Source: Streptomyces sp. CB02980
GTDB taxonomy: Bacteria; Actinomycetota; Actinomycetes; Streptomycetales; Streptomycetaceae
Direction: 5' to 3'
Assembly (NCBI RefSeq): GCF_014451325.2
Contig: NZ_JACSCH020000002.1
Coordinates: 620,001 to 684,000, forward strand
Length of the DNA stretch: 64,000 nucleotides
The notes under the pieces were generated by a model that was given only the letters and a program-made list of their open reading frames with translations, did no database searches and had not been told where the DNA came from. A program made the translations under genes and the position numbers. Position 1 is the stretch's first letter, and the number at the start of each line of letters is the position of its first letter. Shown here piece by piece: positions 36,502 to 45,001 of this stretch.

Positions 36502-39153
36502 GTGCCCGGCGTACCGGTGCGGTCGAACCTAGGCAGAAGACTCGGAAGCGTCGCCGGACAGGTATTCGTCCTTCAGGTGGCGATCGTGGTGCTGCTCGCC
36601 GCCGGGGCCCTGCTGGCCCTGGTGCTGCAGTCGCATTACGACATCGACCGTGAAGCGCGCAACCGGTCGGTCTCCGTGGCTCAGACCTTCGCGAACTCCC
36701 TGGGCCTGCAGGAAGCGCTGAGGTCGCCGGACCCGTCCGCGATCCTGCAGCCGCTCGCCGAGGAGACACGCAAGGACGCAGGCGTGGACTTCATCGTGGT
36801 GATGGACACGAACGGCATCCGCTACAGCCACCCCCAGCCCGACCGCATCGGCGAGCGGTTCGTCGGCACGATCGAGCCCTCAGTCGCCGGCCAGGTGCAC
36901 ACCGAGAGCGTGGAGGGACCCCTCGGCAAGGAGATCCAGGCGATCGTCCCGGTCACCTCGCCCGAGGGTGAGGTCGTCGGCCTGGTCTCGGCAGGTCTGA
37001 CGGTGGAGAGCGTGACCGGCATCGCCGACCGTCAGCTTCCCGTCATCCTCCTGGCCATCGCCATCGGTCTGGCTCTGGCCACCGTCGGCACGGCGCTGAT
37101 CAGCCGAAGACTGCGCCGCCAGACCCACGGGCTCGGCACGCAGGAGATGACCCGCATGTACGAGCACCACGACGCAGTGCTCCACTCCGTCCGCGAAGGA
37201 GTGCTGATCACGGACGGCGACGGACGGCTACTCCTGGCGAACGACGAGGCCGGACGGCTGCTCGGCCTGCCGGACGACGCCGAAGGACGCCCCGTCGACG
37301 AGGTCGGCATGGATCGCCGAATGGCGGAGCTGCTGCTGTCCGGCCGGGTGGCCACCGACGAGGTGCTGGAGGCCGGGGACCGGTTGCTCGTGGTCAATCA
37401 GCGGCCCACGCTCCCGCAGGGCTCGGCAGTCACCATCCGCGACTCCACCGAGATGCAGCTCCTGAGCAGCCGGGCGGAGACGGCCCGCAAGCGGCTCAAG
37501 CTGCTGTACGACGCGGGGGGTGACATCGGCACCACCCTCGACGTGGTCCGTACCGCGAAGGAACTGGCCGATGTCGCCGTTCCCCAGTTCGCCGACTTCG
37601 TCACGGTCGACCTGGCCGACCGGGTATTGAAGGGCGACGAGCCTGGCCCGGGCGCCGACATGCGGCGCACGGCGGTCAGCGGCATTCGCTCCGATCACCC
37701 GCTGTATCCGCTCGGCAGCCTGATCGAATTCCTGCCGTCCACGCCGCAGGCCCGCGGATACGGCACGGGCACAGCCGAAATCGTGCCCGATCTCCATGAC
37801 GCGCCGGGCTGGCACGCCCAGGACGCGCCGCGGGCGTCGGCGATCGTCGGCTACGGGATCCACTCGCTCATCGCGGCTCCGCTGAAGGCCAGGGGCGTCG
37901 TGCTCGGGGTGGTCAACTTCTGGCGGTCTCAGAAGCCGGAACCGTTCGACGAGGACGACCTGTCCCTGGCCGAGGAGCTCGTCGGCCGCGCCGCGGTCAC
38001 CATGGACAACGCCCGCCGCTACACCCGCGAACACCATCTCGCCGTGACGCTCCAGCGCAGCCTGCTGCCGCGGGATCTGCCCGAGCAGAGCGCGGTGGAC
38101 GTCGCGCACTTCTACCAGCCCGCCCAGTCCGGAGTGGGCGGGGACTGGTTCGACGTGATCCCACTGCCGGGCAGCCGCGTCGGGCTCGTCGTCGGAGACG
38201 TCGTCGGGCACGGCCTGCACGCCGCGGCCACCATGGGGCGGCTTCGCACGGCCGTGCACAACTTCTCCTCCTTGGACCTGCCGCCCGACGAACTCCTCGC
38301 CCGTCTCGACAACCTCGTCCAGCGCATGGACCAGGAAGGCGACAGCACGCCCTCGGACGGCGGTGTCCTGGGCGCGACCTGCCTGTACGCCGTCTACGAC
38401 CCGGTCTCGCAGAACTGCACCATGGCGCGGGCAGGGCACATGCCACCGCTCGTGGTCGCCCCGGACGGCACGACGACGATCTCGGAACTGCCGGCCGGTC
38501 CCCCGCTGGGGCTGGGAGGCATGCCGTTCGAGAGCATGGAACTGCACATGGCGGAAGGCAGTCAGCTCGTCCTGTACACCGACGGGCTGGTCGAGGAGCG
38601 AAGCCGGGACATTTCAGAGGGCTTGGAAAGGCTGCGCACGGCGCTGAGCCACCCCGACCGAGACCCGCAAGCCAGCCGCCGCGCCGTACTCGACGCCCTG
38701 CTCCCCGTCCGGCCGGCCGACGACATCGCGCTGCTCATCGCCCGGACACGGACCCTGGGCCCCAGCCAGGTCGCAGAGTGGGACGTACCGTTCGACCCGA
38801 GCGAGGTCGGCGCCGTGCGCGGCCTCGCGGCCGAGCAACTCGAGGAGTGGGGCCTGGAGGAACTCGCCTTCACCACAGAACTGATCCTCAGCGAGCTCAT
38901 CACCAATGCCATAAGGTACGCCGCCGCGCCAGTTCGCGTTCGTCTGTTGCGCGATCGCACGCTGACCTGCGAGGTGTGGGACGGCAGCAGTACCGCCCCA
39001 CATCTGCGGTACGCCGCCACCACGGACGAGGGAGGCCGCGGACTGTTCCTGGTGGCCCAGCTCAGCGAGCACTGGGGTACCCGGTACACACCGGACGGCA
39101 AGGTCATCTGGGCCGAACAGATCCTGCCCGCCGCCGGCAGTGCCCTCTCCTAG
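36502..39153 (+). CDS. sensor phosphatase: extracytoplasmic sensor, PAS, GAF, SpoIIE PP2C, HATPase
   Basis: An 883-residue protein. Membrane helix 1 (VAIVVLLAAGALLALVL, about 27-43) and helix 2 (LPVILLAIAIGLALATVGTALI, about 178-199) enclose a dCache/CHASE-like sensor (DFIVVMDTNGIRYSHPQPDRIGERF). A PAS domain (LHSVREGVLITDGDGRLLLANDEAGRLLG), a GAF domain and a SpoIIE/PP2C phosphatase domain follow (VGGDWFDVIPLPGSRVGLVVGDVVGHGLHAAATM, ATCLYAVYD, YTDGLVEER, PADDIALLIARTR). The C-terminus is an RsbW-type ATPase domain (LILSELITNAIRYAAAPVRVRLLRD, EGGRGLFLVAQLSEHWG). It probably tunes an anti-sigma/anti-anti-sigma switch; no partner is adjacent. The GTG start is the best available. Confidence 0.93.
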   Translation: MPGVPVRSNLGRRLGSVAGQVFVLQVAIVVLLAAGALLALVLQSHYDIDREARNRSVSVAQTFANSLGLQEALRSPDPSAILQPLAEETRKDAGVDFIVVMDTNGIRYSHPQPDRIGERFVGTIEPSVAGQVHTESVEGPLGKEIQAIVPVTSPEGEVVGLVSAGLTVESVTGIADRQLPVILLAIAIGLALATVGTALISRRLRRQTHGLGTQEMTRMYEHHDAVLHSVREGVLITDGDGRLLLANDEAGRLLGLPDDAEGRPVDEVGMDRRMAELLLSGRVATDEVLEAGDRLLVVNQRPTLPQGSAVTIRDSTEMQLLSSRAETARKRLKLLYDAGGDIGTTLDVVRTAKELADVAVPQFADFVTVDLADRVLKGDEPGPGADMRRTAVSGIRSDHPLYPLGSLIEFLPSTPQARGYGTGTAEIVPDLHDAPGWHAQDAPRASAIVGYGIHSLIAAPLKARGVVLGVVNFWRSQKPEPFDEDDLSLAEELVGRAAVTMDNARRYTREHHLAVTLQRSLLPRDLPEQSAVDVAHFYQPAQSGVGGDWFDVIPLPGSRVGLVVGDVVGHGLHAAATMGRLRTAVHNFSSLDLPPDELLARLDNLVQRMDQEGDSTPSDGGVLGATCLYAVYDPVSQNCTMARAGHMPPLVVAPDGTTTISELPAGPPLGLGGMPFESMELHMAEGSQLVLYTDGLVEERSRDISEGLERLRTALSHPDRDPQASRRAVLDALLPVRPADDIALLIARTRTLGPSQVAEWDVPFDPSEVGAVRGLAAEQLEEWGLEELAFTTELILSELITNAIRYAAAPVRVRLLRDRTLTCEVWDGSSTAPHLRYAATTDEGGRGLFLVAQLSEHWGTRYTPDGKVIWAEQILPAAGSALS

Positions 39154-39299
39154 ACCGCAGTTGTTCTGCTGGGGGGCGAGCGTCTGGGCGGCGGCCAGGG
39201 CGGCAAGGGACCGGACTGGCGGCGAGGAGGTGCTGGGGGCCACAGGCGGTGACGCGCCCGTCGGACAGGAAGACGATCGGGTCGGCGTGCTGCCCGAGC

Positions 39300-39485
39300 G
39301 CCGTGGCGGGAGTTGCCGTCGTTCTTCCCGACCGGGTTGGGCTTGTCATAGCCGAGGCGGTCGGTGATCTTCCCGTCCAGGGCGGGCAGCCGCTTCGTTG
39401 GCTGCTGCAACAGCCCACCCTCGCCGGTCAGCTGCAGACCCTCGGCCTGAGCCCGGGACAACAGCTCGTCAATCAGCCGGTCTTC
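39300..39485 (-). pseudogene. N-terminal remnant of an IS256-family transposase
   Basis: The minus-strand frame encodes LIDELLSRAQAEGLQLTGEG, then GLLQQPTKR, ITDRLGYDKPNPVGKNDGNSRHG. This is the beginning of IS256-type (MULE/DDE) transposases, normally GEGGLLQQLTKRVLESALEGEITDHLGYDKH. A small deletion has shortened the middle, and the catalytic part is absent. Its outer end abuts the paired TGGTCCCC motif at 39497-39515, so it may have removed a third integrase or att copy. Confidence 0.75.
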
Positions 39486-39496
39486 CGCGTAGCGTG

Positions 39497-39515
39497 TCGT
39501 CCCCAACTGGTCCCC
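39497..39515. repeat. paired GTCCCC motif, copy 1
   Basis: CGTCCCCAACTGGTCCCC matches the motif pair at 44673-44692, 51589-51607 and (with a 5-nt spacer) 61236-61257. It lies beside the IS256 remnant. Interpreted as an old integrase arm-type site. Confidence 0.55.
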
Positions 39516-39917
39516 AGGATCACCGTCCTGGCGGCGAGGCACGCTCTGGCATCTCTGGTCACTGCAGGGTGGAGAGGGCGGATTGACCGGCGGATTGTCA
39601 GTGCCTGCGCATAGCCTGCCGACATGTCCTCGACTCGCGATGGGCTTCGCCACGTCATACTCGGTTCCCTCTTCACGCCTGAGGTTCCGCTGGGACCGAC
39701 CCGGGACGTACTCATTGCCTGCCACGTCTCGGCGACAAGCAAGGGCAAGCTCCACGGAAGCCCCCGCGCCCCCACGTGCACAAGATCACCGCCGCAGGCG
39801 CCGCCCTCTCGGCACACCTCAGCGCGCTGCGCGCCCCTCGGTCCCTGCCGAGCGCGATTGTGGTCGCGCGCTGACGCGGTCAAGGCGAGTTGGCCCCCAA
39901 CCGGTCCCCGAAGACGA

Positions 39918-39957
39918 GTCAGAGGCCGTTTCAGATTGCTCTGAAACGGCCTCTGAC
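39918..39957 (+). terminator. strong 18-bp hairpin before att copy 1
   Basis: GTCAGAGGCCGTTTCAGA pairs perfectly with its complement around a TTGC loop (39936-39939). No T-run follows. Equivalent hairpins stand in front of the other two att copies, so it is part of the conserved integrase-end/att module. Confidence 0.7.
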
Positions 39958-39971
39958 CTGCGACTCTTTCG

Positions 39972-40015
39972 AGTCGGGACGACAGGATTTGAACCTGCGA
40001 CCCCTTGACCCCCAG
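39972..40015 (-). repeat. att copy 1: 3' half of tRNA-Pro(GGG)
   Basis: This 44-nt block is identical to 44533-44576. Read on the minus strand it is a tRNA 3' half: anticodon loop CTGGGGG (anticodon GGG, G37), stem TCAAG, 5-nt variable loop, T-arm GCAGG/TTCAAAT/CCTGT, acceptor strand CGTCCCG and A73. The 5' half is absent (no CTTGA stem partner beside it), so this is not a tRNA gene but an integration-site duplicate. Confidence 0.85.
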
Positions 40016-40252
40016 AAGCTGACGCCTAGTCCTTCCCGTCCGTCCAGTCCACACAGTCCGGCAAACGTCCAGGTCAGAGCGCCTACGCGTCGGCGTAGGC
40101 GTTGGGATGCGTGACAAATCAGTGACACGGGTGGGGCAGTGCAGGGGTGCCCCTGTGAGGGCACCTGAGCCTCCAGGAAGCCGGCGCGGGGCGCCGCTCT
40201 GCTACTTGATCATTTGGCGCGTAGCGTCCGCTCAATGGAGCTACATGGCGCG

Positions 40253-40729
40253 TTAGCCCGATCCTGGTTCTTGTTGTCGCCACGGTTCACCAGACGCCGG
40301 CCAGGGTTCGCCCGAGAGATAGAGGGGCGGTTCTTGATCGTCATCCCAGAGCAGAGCCCAGATGGCCTTGCCCATCGTGGATCGCCGGACGCCCCAGAGG
40401 TCACTGATCTTCTCGACAAGGTTGACGTCGTTGTTTGAGTAGACCTCGGGTATCCACTCGATGAGGGGGTCCTCAACCTCAATCACGAGGTTGTGGCCAA
40501 CCGTTCCGAGTCTGAGACGTATCTCGGCAGGGGACTGCTCACGGAGCGTGAGACCCAAGACTGCGCCACGGACCAGCTCTGTCACGATGAGCTGGGTGTC
40601 GGCGAGTAGGTGGGCGAGGCCCCACGCCGTGAGTGCGTCGGCAGTGAGCTTGTGCGCCTTCAGCTCCGCGACCATCGTCGGAGCAACGTAGGTCGCGCGT
40701 ACGTAGCGGGGTTCAGAGTGTCTTGCCAT
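40253..40729 (-). CDS. RsbW-like ATP-binding protein (HATPase_c_2)
   Basis: A 158-residue protein of the anti-sigma-kinase-like fold widespread in Streptomyces. It shows the N-box (LIVTELVRGAVLGLTL), the G1-like region (LVIEVEDPLIEWIP) and the G2-like region (EKISDLWGVRR with KAIWALLW). The usual asparagine of the N-box and the DxGxG of G1 are altered (RGAV, EVEDP), so ATP binding may be weak. Start ATG 40729. An inverted repeat sits in its promoter. It is the only regulator-like gene in the first island module. Confidence 0.75.
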   Translation of the reverse strand: MARHSEPRYVRATYVAPTMVAELKAHKLTADALTAWGLAHLLADTQLIVTELVRGAVLGLTLREQSPAEIRLRLGTVGHNLVIEVEDPLIEWIPEVYSNNDVNLVEKISDLWGVRRSTMGKAIWALLWDDDQEPPLYLSGEPWPASGEPWRQQEPGSG

Positions 40730-40765
40730 GGCACGCGACTCTCAGGCGAGTGTGCCTTCAAGCAT

Positions 40766-40790
40766 CATCCTGGTTTAAGGATGGTGTCAA
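40766..40790 (-). promoter_or_regulatory. candidate promoter with internal operator for the RsbW-like gene
   Basis: On the minus strand TTGACA (40790-40785) is a consensus -35. A GATGCT -10 candidate follows at 17-18 nt. Between them lies the perfect inverted repeat CATCCT-N6-AGGATG (40766-40783). The layout suits a repressible promoter about 40-60 nt before the start codon. Confidence 0.45.
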
Positions 40791-40974
40791 CGTGCTGAAT
40801 GTGGCTGTTGGCTATCAGTAGGCCTTCGTGCGTTGCAAGGCTGGAGCTTGAAATGGGGATTAAATTGGGGGTAAATCTAGCTTCCTGCCATCAGGCCCCA
40901 TTGTGGCGCTGCAAGTACTTCTTGTCTTCATTCTTTTGTCTTCGTGTTCTCGATTTGAGTATCTTCGCCGATCG

Positions 40975-41124
40975 CTACTTATATTCAGATACCGTCATTG
41001 GATTACTTGTTTCCACTCGGACTTCCTGCTCCTTGTTCAGCTCGTCTCGCGCTTCTTCATAGCGAGCCTCTCTGGCCGCCCTGCGACGCTGAAAGAAATT
41101 TTGACTCCCTTCTTCATTTTCCAT
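40975..41124 (-). CDS. possible small charged protein (49 aa)
   Basis: ATG 41124 opens a 49-residue, strongly charged helical product (MENEEGSQNFFQRRRAAREA, ending MTVSEYK). The codon pattern is plausible for the local low-GC DNA, but there is no clear ribosome-binding site. It lies in a 540-nt gap (40730-41273) otherwise without genes. Confidence 0.3.
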   Translation of the reverse strand: MENEEGSQNFFQRRRAAREARYEEARDELNKEQEVRVETSNPMTVSEYK

Positions 41125-41220
41125 ACCACTATGAATTGAGACACAATAGCGGGAGAAAGTCAAGAGGTGAAAATTCAGCCGCAGGAGTGAATCCTCTGCG
41201 ACGACTGGGTTAAACCTAAT

Positions 41221-41250
41221 TTGAAAGAAGGACTAGAGGGGTACTGATAC
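41221..41250 (+). promoter_or_regulatory. candidate housekeeping promoter of the low-GC membrane gene
   Basis: TTGAAA (41221-41226), an 18-nt spacer and TGATAC (41245-41250) form a reasonable sigma-70-type promoter. The predicted transcript starts near 41257, 17-32 nt before the possible start codons of the next gene. Confidence 0.5.
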
Positions 41251-41288
41251 CGGCCATCACGCCGTCACAAGAGTTGGGTTATTTTCAA

Positions 41289-42854
41289 ATGGATGACATT
41301 GGCGGGCTTTTTGATGGTGGCGCCGTAGCGCTTCTTGCCAATATGCGCGCTTGGCGACTGCGCGCGGTCGAGCGGGTGGAGCTTTCAAGCGCCTTTTGGT
41401 CAGAAAGGCATCGAGAAATTCACGTTAGGTCGTTTGAGGAGATTATGGGGGAACAGACAAATGGGGCGGTTGAACTTCGGGGGTACCTATCTAGCCCGCA
41501 AGGGCGCCAAAAGAAGGACATTGAACTACTGCTCCCGATTACGGAGCTGCCCAAGGTTCCGGTTTTTGATCTCCATATCACGGTTGACGGACACCACGTC
41601 TACCGTCTCTCGAAGGATGAAAGTGCGAGAATTGTAGCAAAATACGTTATTCGCTTGGCCCGAGATGCAGGTCGAATGCTCCCCGAGGATGAGCCAAAGC
41701 ACCTTCTCGACTTTCTCACCTTCCTCTTCTACCATCCGGACTATCCTTATGAACAAATCCTGAGAAGCGGAAATAATCCGAATACAGAAGACGCGAACTT
41801 CAATACAGAAGACGCGACCTTCCGGTATCTTTCAGATGCGAAAATTCCCGTGAAATACTACACATGGACGGCCTGTGTTAGAGAAATTAAGAAGGCGGCT
41901 AGGCATTACGTTGTTCACGACTACGCGAGCGGTGCGGAGAATCCTCTCATTGCATTGCCGTATTTTTTGCAAGAGATGGAAAACCGACATGGCCAGGAAG
42001 TACCAAACATCCTAGATATTACGCGACTCATGAGGTATGTGAGCGAGGCGGTATCCGGCGCGTACGAAGCCGTGAGTAATGCACTAGCTGAACGGAGTGA
42101 AGCTCCTGCCGCCGAAGACAAGTTCCTAAGTGCATACTTCGCTTATGGGCACCGTTGGATGACCTTCGCTAAATGTACTGTCCCAGTCAACAGGCCATTC
42201 ATTGTGACGGTGGAGGAAAAACGAGCCATCTACTTCGAGCCAGAAAGGCGGCTCAATCGAAAGCCCTCCTTGCGGAGTCAACGCCGTAAGGATGCTTGGC
42301 AGATGGTTTCATTTGCCGATGCCGAAACCAATCATGTCAGTATCCGAGTCAACGATACTGCCGTCCGTATGGGCCGTCCGGAGGTTCTAACCGAAGACAA
42401 TAAGCCGTTCATCGGAAATGTTGACGAGGAGGAAAGCACCTTTGAGGTGTTTTTGCTTCAAGACTCAACTAGGGGCCGTCCTGAACGTGTGTATATTAAG
42501 TGTCCACTACGCCTGACACGGCTTCATTCTGGGATGCTCTGGCTCACAATGTTTCTTACCGCGCTCGGCATTTTCTTGTTGCTCAATCGTGGGCTATCGC
42601 CTGTAGATATGGCTCCGCCTCACAACCCCGCAAAGGAGTCAACATCTCTGATTGATGATGGACTCACAGCGAAGAACGCGACCCTCATCCTAGTCCCTGT
42701 CGCGTTCGCCGCATCTTTCCTGTTGATTAGGGATTCCTCAACGCTCAGCGCATGGCTCCGTCGGATCCGTCAATTCATTCTCTTGATCGAACTGTTCACC
42801 CTACTGGCTATCGCATTTACGCTCCTCTGGATTCATCACTTCAGGATTGAGTGA
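41289..42854 (+). CDS. island-borne membrane protein of unknown function
   Basis: A 521-residue protein from ATG 41289 (an in-frame TTG at 41274 would add five residues; neither has a good ribosome-binding site). About 400 soluble residues without a family I recognise are followed by three C-terminal membrane helices (LWLTMFLTALGIFLLL, ATLILVPVAFAASFLLI, FILLIELFTLLAIAFTLLWI). Base composition is clearly lower in GC than the chromosome, with A/T-ending codons frequent, pointing to acquisition. It is flanked by an RsbW-like gene and a broken integrase inside a tRNA-Pro-bounded module. A cytoplasmic sensor with a membrane-effector tail is a common defence design, but nothing here proves that role. 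Confidence 0.75.
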   Translation: MDDIGGLFDGGAVALLANMRAWRLRAVERVELSSAFWSERHREIHVRSFEEIMGEQTNGAVELRGYLSSPQGRQKKDIELLLPITELPKVPVFDLHITVDGHHVYRLSKDESARIVAKYVIRLARDAGRMLPEDEPKHLLDFLTFLFYHPDYPYEQILRSGNNPNTEDANFNTEDATFRYLSDAKIPVKYYTWTACVREIKKAARHYVVHDYASGAENPLIALPYFLQEMENRHGQEVPNILDITRLMRYVSEAVSGAYEAVSNALAERSEAPAAEDKFLSAYFAYGHRWMTFAKCTVPVNRPFIVTVEEKRAIYFEPERRLNRKPSLRSQRRKDAWQMVSFADAETNHVSIRVNDTAVRMGRPEVLTEDNKPFIGNVDEEESTFEVFLLQDSTRGRPERVYIKCPLRLTRLHSGMLWLTMFLTALGIFLLLNRGLSPVDMAPPHNPAKESTSLIDDGLTAKNATLILVPVAFAASFLLIRDSSTLSAWLRRIRQFILLIELFTLLAIAFTLLWIHHFRIE

Positions 42855-42894
42855 ATTGGTAATCTGTCCTACATCTTTCCTCGCCCTGGCTTCG

Positions 42895-42911
42895 TATAAT
42901 CCGTCCTCATA
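42895..42911 (+). promoter_or_regulatory. perfect -10 box for a leaderless transcript
   Basis: TATAAT (42895-42900) lies exactly 10 nt before the ATG at 42911, and no ribosome-binding site is present. Transcription would start at or next to the ATG, giving a leaderless mRNA. The -35 position (about 42872) has no consensus match. Confidence 0.5.
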
Positions 42912-44423
42912 TGGCAGAACGAGGACGACAATCATTTGACCAGGAAGCAGTCGCCAAGGCGTTAAGGACAAAGGCCCAAGAGGCCACCGATCCCGCTTAC
43001 GGCGAGGGCCAGCACTTCCAAGTCAGCTCAGATAAGGCATTCTTGAGTCTCGACACCTTCCCCGAAGCCGGCGTCTCCCGCATCACCACTAAGGGTGCGA
43101 GGATCGAGCTGTTTGGCGGGACACTCCCTGCAGTCGAAGACGAGGGCATCGTCTTTCTGCAGAAGGACCGGGAGCACGAGCACTCAACGGTTGCACTGCA
43201 TCCTGATGGCGCATTGACGCTGGGGTACCAGGTCGACACTGGAGCAGTCTCCGTCGCAGGCTTGCCTGACGACGTCCAGGACACCGCGCAGATCATCACC
43301 AATCACGAAGCCGTCCAGACGCCTACTAATGAACTCGTTGAGCCAGAGCCGGAGACAGCACCTGTCGTCGTTGCGGGTCCCAAGCCTCCTGAGAAGGCCG
43401 GCCCGGAGCGGATGCCTGGGGCCTTCCCGGATGAACGACCGGTGATCCAACACGTTGTGACAACAGAGCCGGATCCCACGACCAACGGGCAGGCGCAAGA
43501 CGCTGAGTCTCAGAGCTTGCAGGACGAGCATCCGCTACAACGAGCTGCCCGTATCAGGCAACAGGACCAGGCCCACAAGGAGTCCGCCGGTCGTCAGCGA
43601 GGTGGGAAAGCAGGAACGGGCCTGAGTCTTCGTTCTGTGCGACTCACGCTTGGCCGACTGCGCTCGGCCTTGAACCTTGCGGTTCGTCGTGGTTGGGTCG
43701 CCCGGAATGTTGCAGAGCATGTTCGTGTCTCACGCGAAGCGGTGAGAAAAGCGGCTCAGGCGGATGCGAAGCGTCGGCCCTGGGACGAGGCGGGGTTCAA
43801 GGCGTTCATCGAGGCGATCAAGGGTGACCGTCTGTTTGGCGTGATGCTCCTGACCCTTATTGCCGAGCGTCCCGCCGAGGTGCGTGGCACCCGCTGGGAG
43901 GAGGACGCTGACCTTACCGGGTCGGGCACGATCGCGGTGGGGAACACCCGCACTATCGTCTACGACCGCAGCCTGCCGAAAGGGTCACGAAACAAGGTCG
44001 TAGAGAAGGATCCCTAGACCCGAAACGGTAGGAGGGTTCTGCCCCTGCCTAAGCCGCTGCAAGCGGCGCTCGTGACCCTTCATGCCTGCCAGGCCGAGGA
44101 GAGGCTCGCCGCGGGGGGAAGCGTACGAAGCCAGCGGCTACGTGGTCGTGGACCATCTTGGCCGCCCCTTCAAGACGGACAAGCTACGTCGCGAGGCTCA
44201 TCGGCTGATGGCTGAGGCCGGCGTGCGTAAGGTGCGCCTGTACGACGCCCGCCACGCGTGCCTCTCGTGGATGGCCAACAACGGGGTCCCTGACACCGTC
44301 GTCTCCGCGTGGGCGGGTCACAGCGACCTGTCCTTCACCAAGCGGGTCTACGTTCACCCCGACCCGCAGAGCCTCAAGGCCGGCTCTGACAAGCTGGGCG
44401 AGCTGCTGGCCGGAGCAGCATGA
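42911..44423 (+). pseudogene. broken tyrosine integrase fused to an unrelated N-terminus
   Basis: Residues 1 to about 225 (MAERGRQSFDQEAVAKALRT and onward) look like a separate soluble protein, not an integrase. The frame then enters an integrase (LSLRSVRLTLGRLRSALNLAVRRGWVARN, LIAERPAEVRGTRWEE with the catalytic Arg) and stops at TAG 44015-44017, where a Lys codon is expected. The integrase resumes in the same frame (TRNGRRVLPLPKPLQAALVTLH), then a run of six G (44113-44118) shifts the frame by one. The rest (YDARHACLSWMANNGVPDTVVSAWAGHSDLS, YVHP with the nucleophile Tyr) reads in the next frame to TGA 44423. Nonsense plus frameshift make it inactive. It ends 110 nt before att copy 2, the usual place for the island integrase. 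Confidence 0.85.
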
Positions 44424-44473
44424 TCGACAGGATCTGTGACGAGATGTGACACGACTGGCCCAGAAAACGATCA

Positions 44474-44507
44474 AGAGCCCTGCCTCACCGAAGTGAGACA
44501 GGGCTCT
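44474..44507 (+). terminator. hairpin after the integrase, before att copy 2
   Basis: AGAGCCCTG and CTCAC pair with GTGAG and CAGGGCTCT around a CGAA tetraloop, with one internal mismatch. It stands about 50 nt after the integrase stop and 26 nt before the tRNA-like block. Confidence 0.7.
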
Positions 44508-44532
44508 GACCTACGACTATGAGTAGAACTCT

Positions 44533-44576
44533 AGTCGGGACGACAGGATTTGAACCTGCGACCCCTTGACCCCCAG
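44533..44576 (-). repeat. att copy 2: 3' half of tRNA-Pro(GGG)
   Basis: Identical over 44 nt to 39972-40015 (starts 4561 nt apart). The adjacent bases do not complete a tRNA. Together the two copies delimit a 4.6-kb module whose integrase is next to this end. Confidence 0.85.
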
Positions 44577-44672
44577 GAGTGAGGGTCAAGGGTATTTTCT
44601 GGATATAGCAGACTTAATCCGGGTGCAGGTGGTGTATGTGAGCGTTCGTCGTGCGCTATCGCGCCCACCGTG

Positions 44673-44692
44673 TGGTCCCCAACTGGTCCCCA
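44673..44692. repeat. paired TGGTCCCC motif, copy 2
   Basis: TGGTCCCCAACTGGTCCCC lies about 97 nt from att copy 2. The preceding 30 nt (CGTCGTGC, ATCGCGC, CCGTG) are also shared with the copy at 51589. Spacing and repetition suit integrase arm-type binding sites of an attP. Confidence 0.6.
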
Positions 44693-44889
44693 TGAGACCG
44701 ATGCCGTTCTGACGTTTCGCCTCGAGCGCGTACGACGTGAGCGTGCCACCAGAAGGCGGATCCGTATGCGCGTGCGCGCCGACCCCGTCGGGGCTCACTG
44801 CTTCTGCGACACGTCGATCACGCAGTTCACGATCAACGCCCCCTGCTGCCGTTCGGTCGGCGGCCGACTCCAGACTGGCCGGGTAAGCA

Positions 44890-44906
44890 CATGCACCGCG
44901 TGCATG
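44890..44906. promoter_or_regulatory. inverted repeat upstream of the ABC-3C operon
   Basis: CATGCAC-N3-GTGCATG is a perfect 7-bp dyad about 100 nt before the nuclease gene, inside a 425-nt stretch (44577-45001) with no supported gene. It may be the operator controlling the defence operon. Confidence 0.4.
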
Positions 44907-45001
44907 GCCGAATCTGGCTGGAGAGCGTGCGGCCACTCTTCTTTGAACAGGCGCCCAGTGGTATTCCTTGCCTCGCCGTTCCGTGTTGATCACTACGGGA
45001 C

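Larger units (their letters stand above)
39516..40252. other. gene-poor remnant region at the left edge of the island
   Basis: Apart from the hairpin and att copy listed separately, no gene is supported here. A plus-strand frame from ATG 39624 begins plausibly (MSSTRDGLRHVILGSLFTPE) but has no ribosome-binding site and becomes low-complexity after about 45 residues, so it may be a decayed gene start. Confidence 0.35.

Noticed and set aside
39624..39944. 106-residue plus-strand gene
   Set aside because: It starts plausibly but lacks a ribosome-binding site and turns into low-complexity sequence; noted only as a possible decayed gene.
39972..40015. tRNA-Pro gene
   Set aside because: Only the 3' half is present at all three copies; the anticodon 5' stem, D-arm and 5' acceptor strand are missing beside each.
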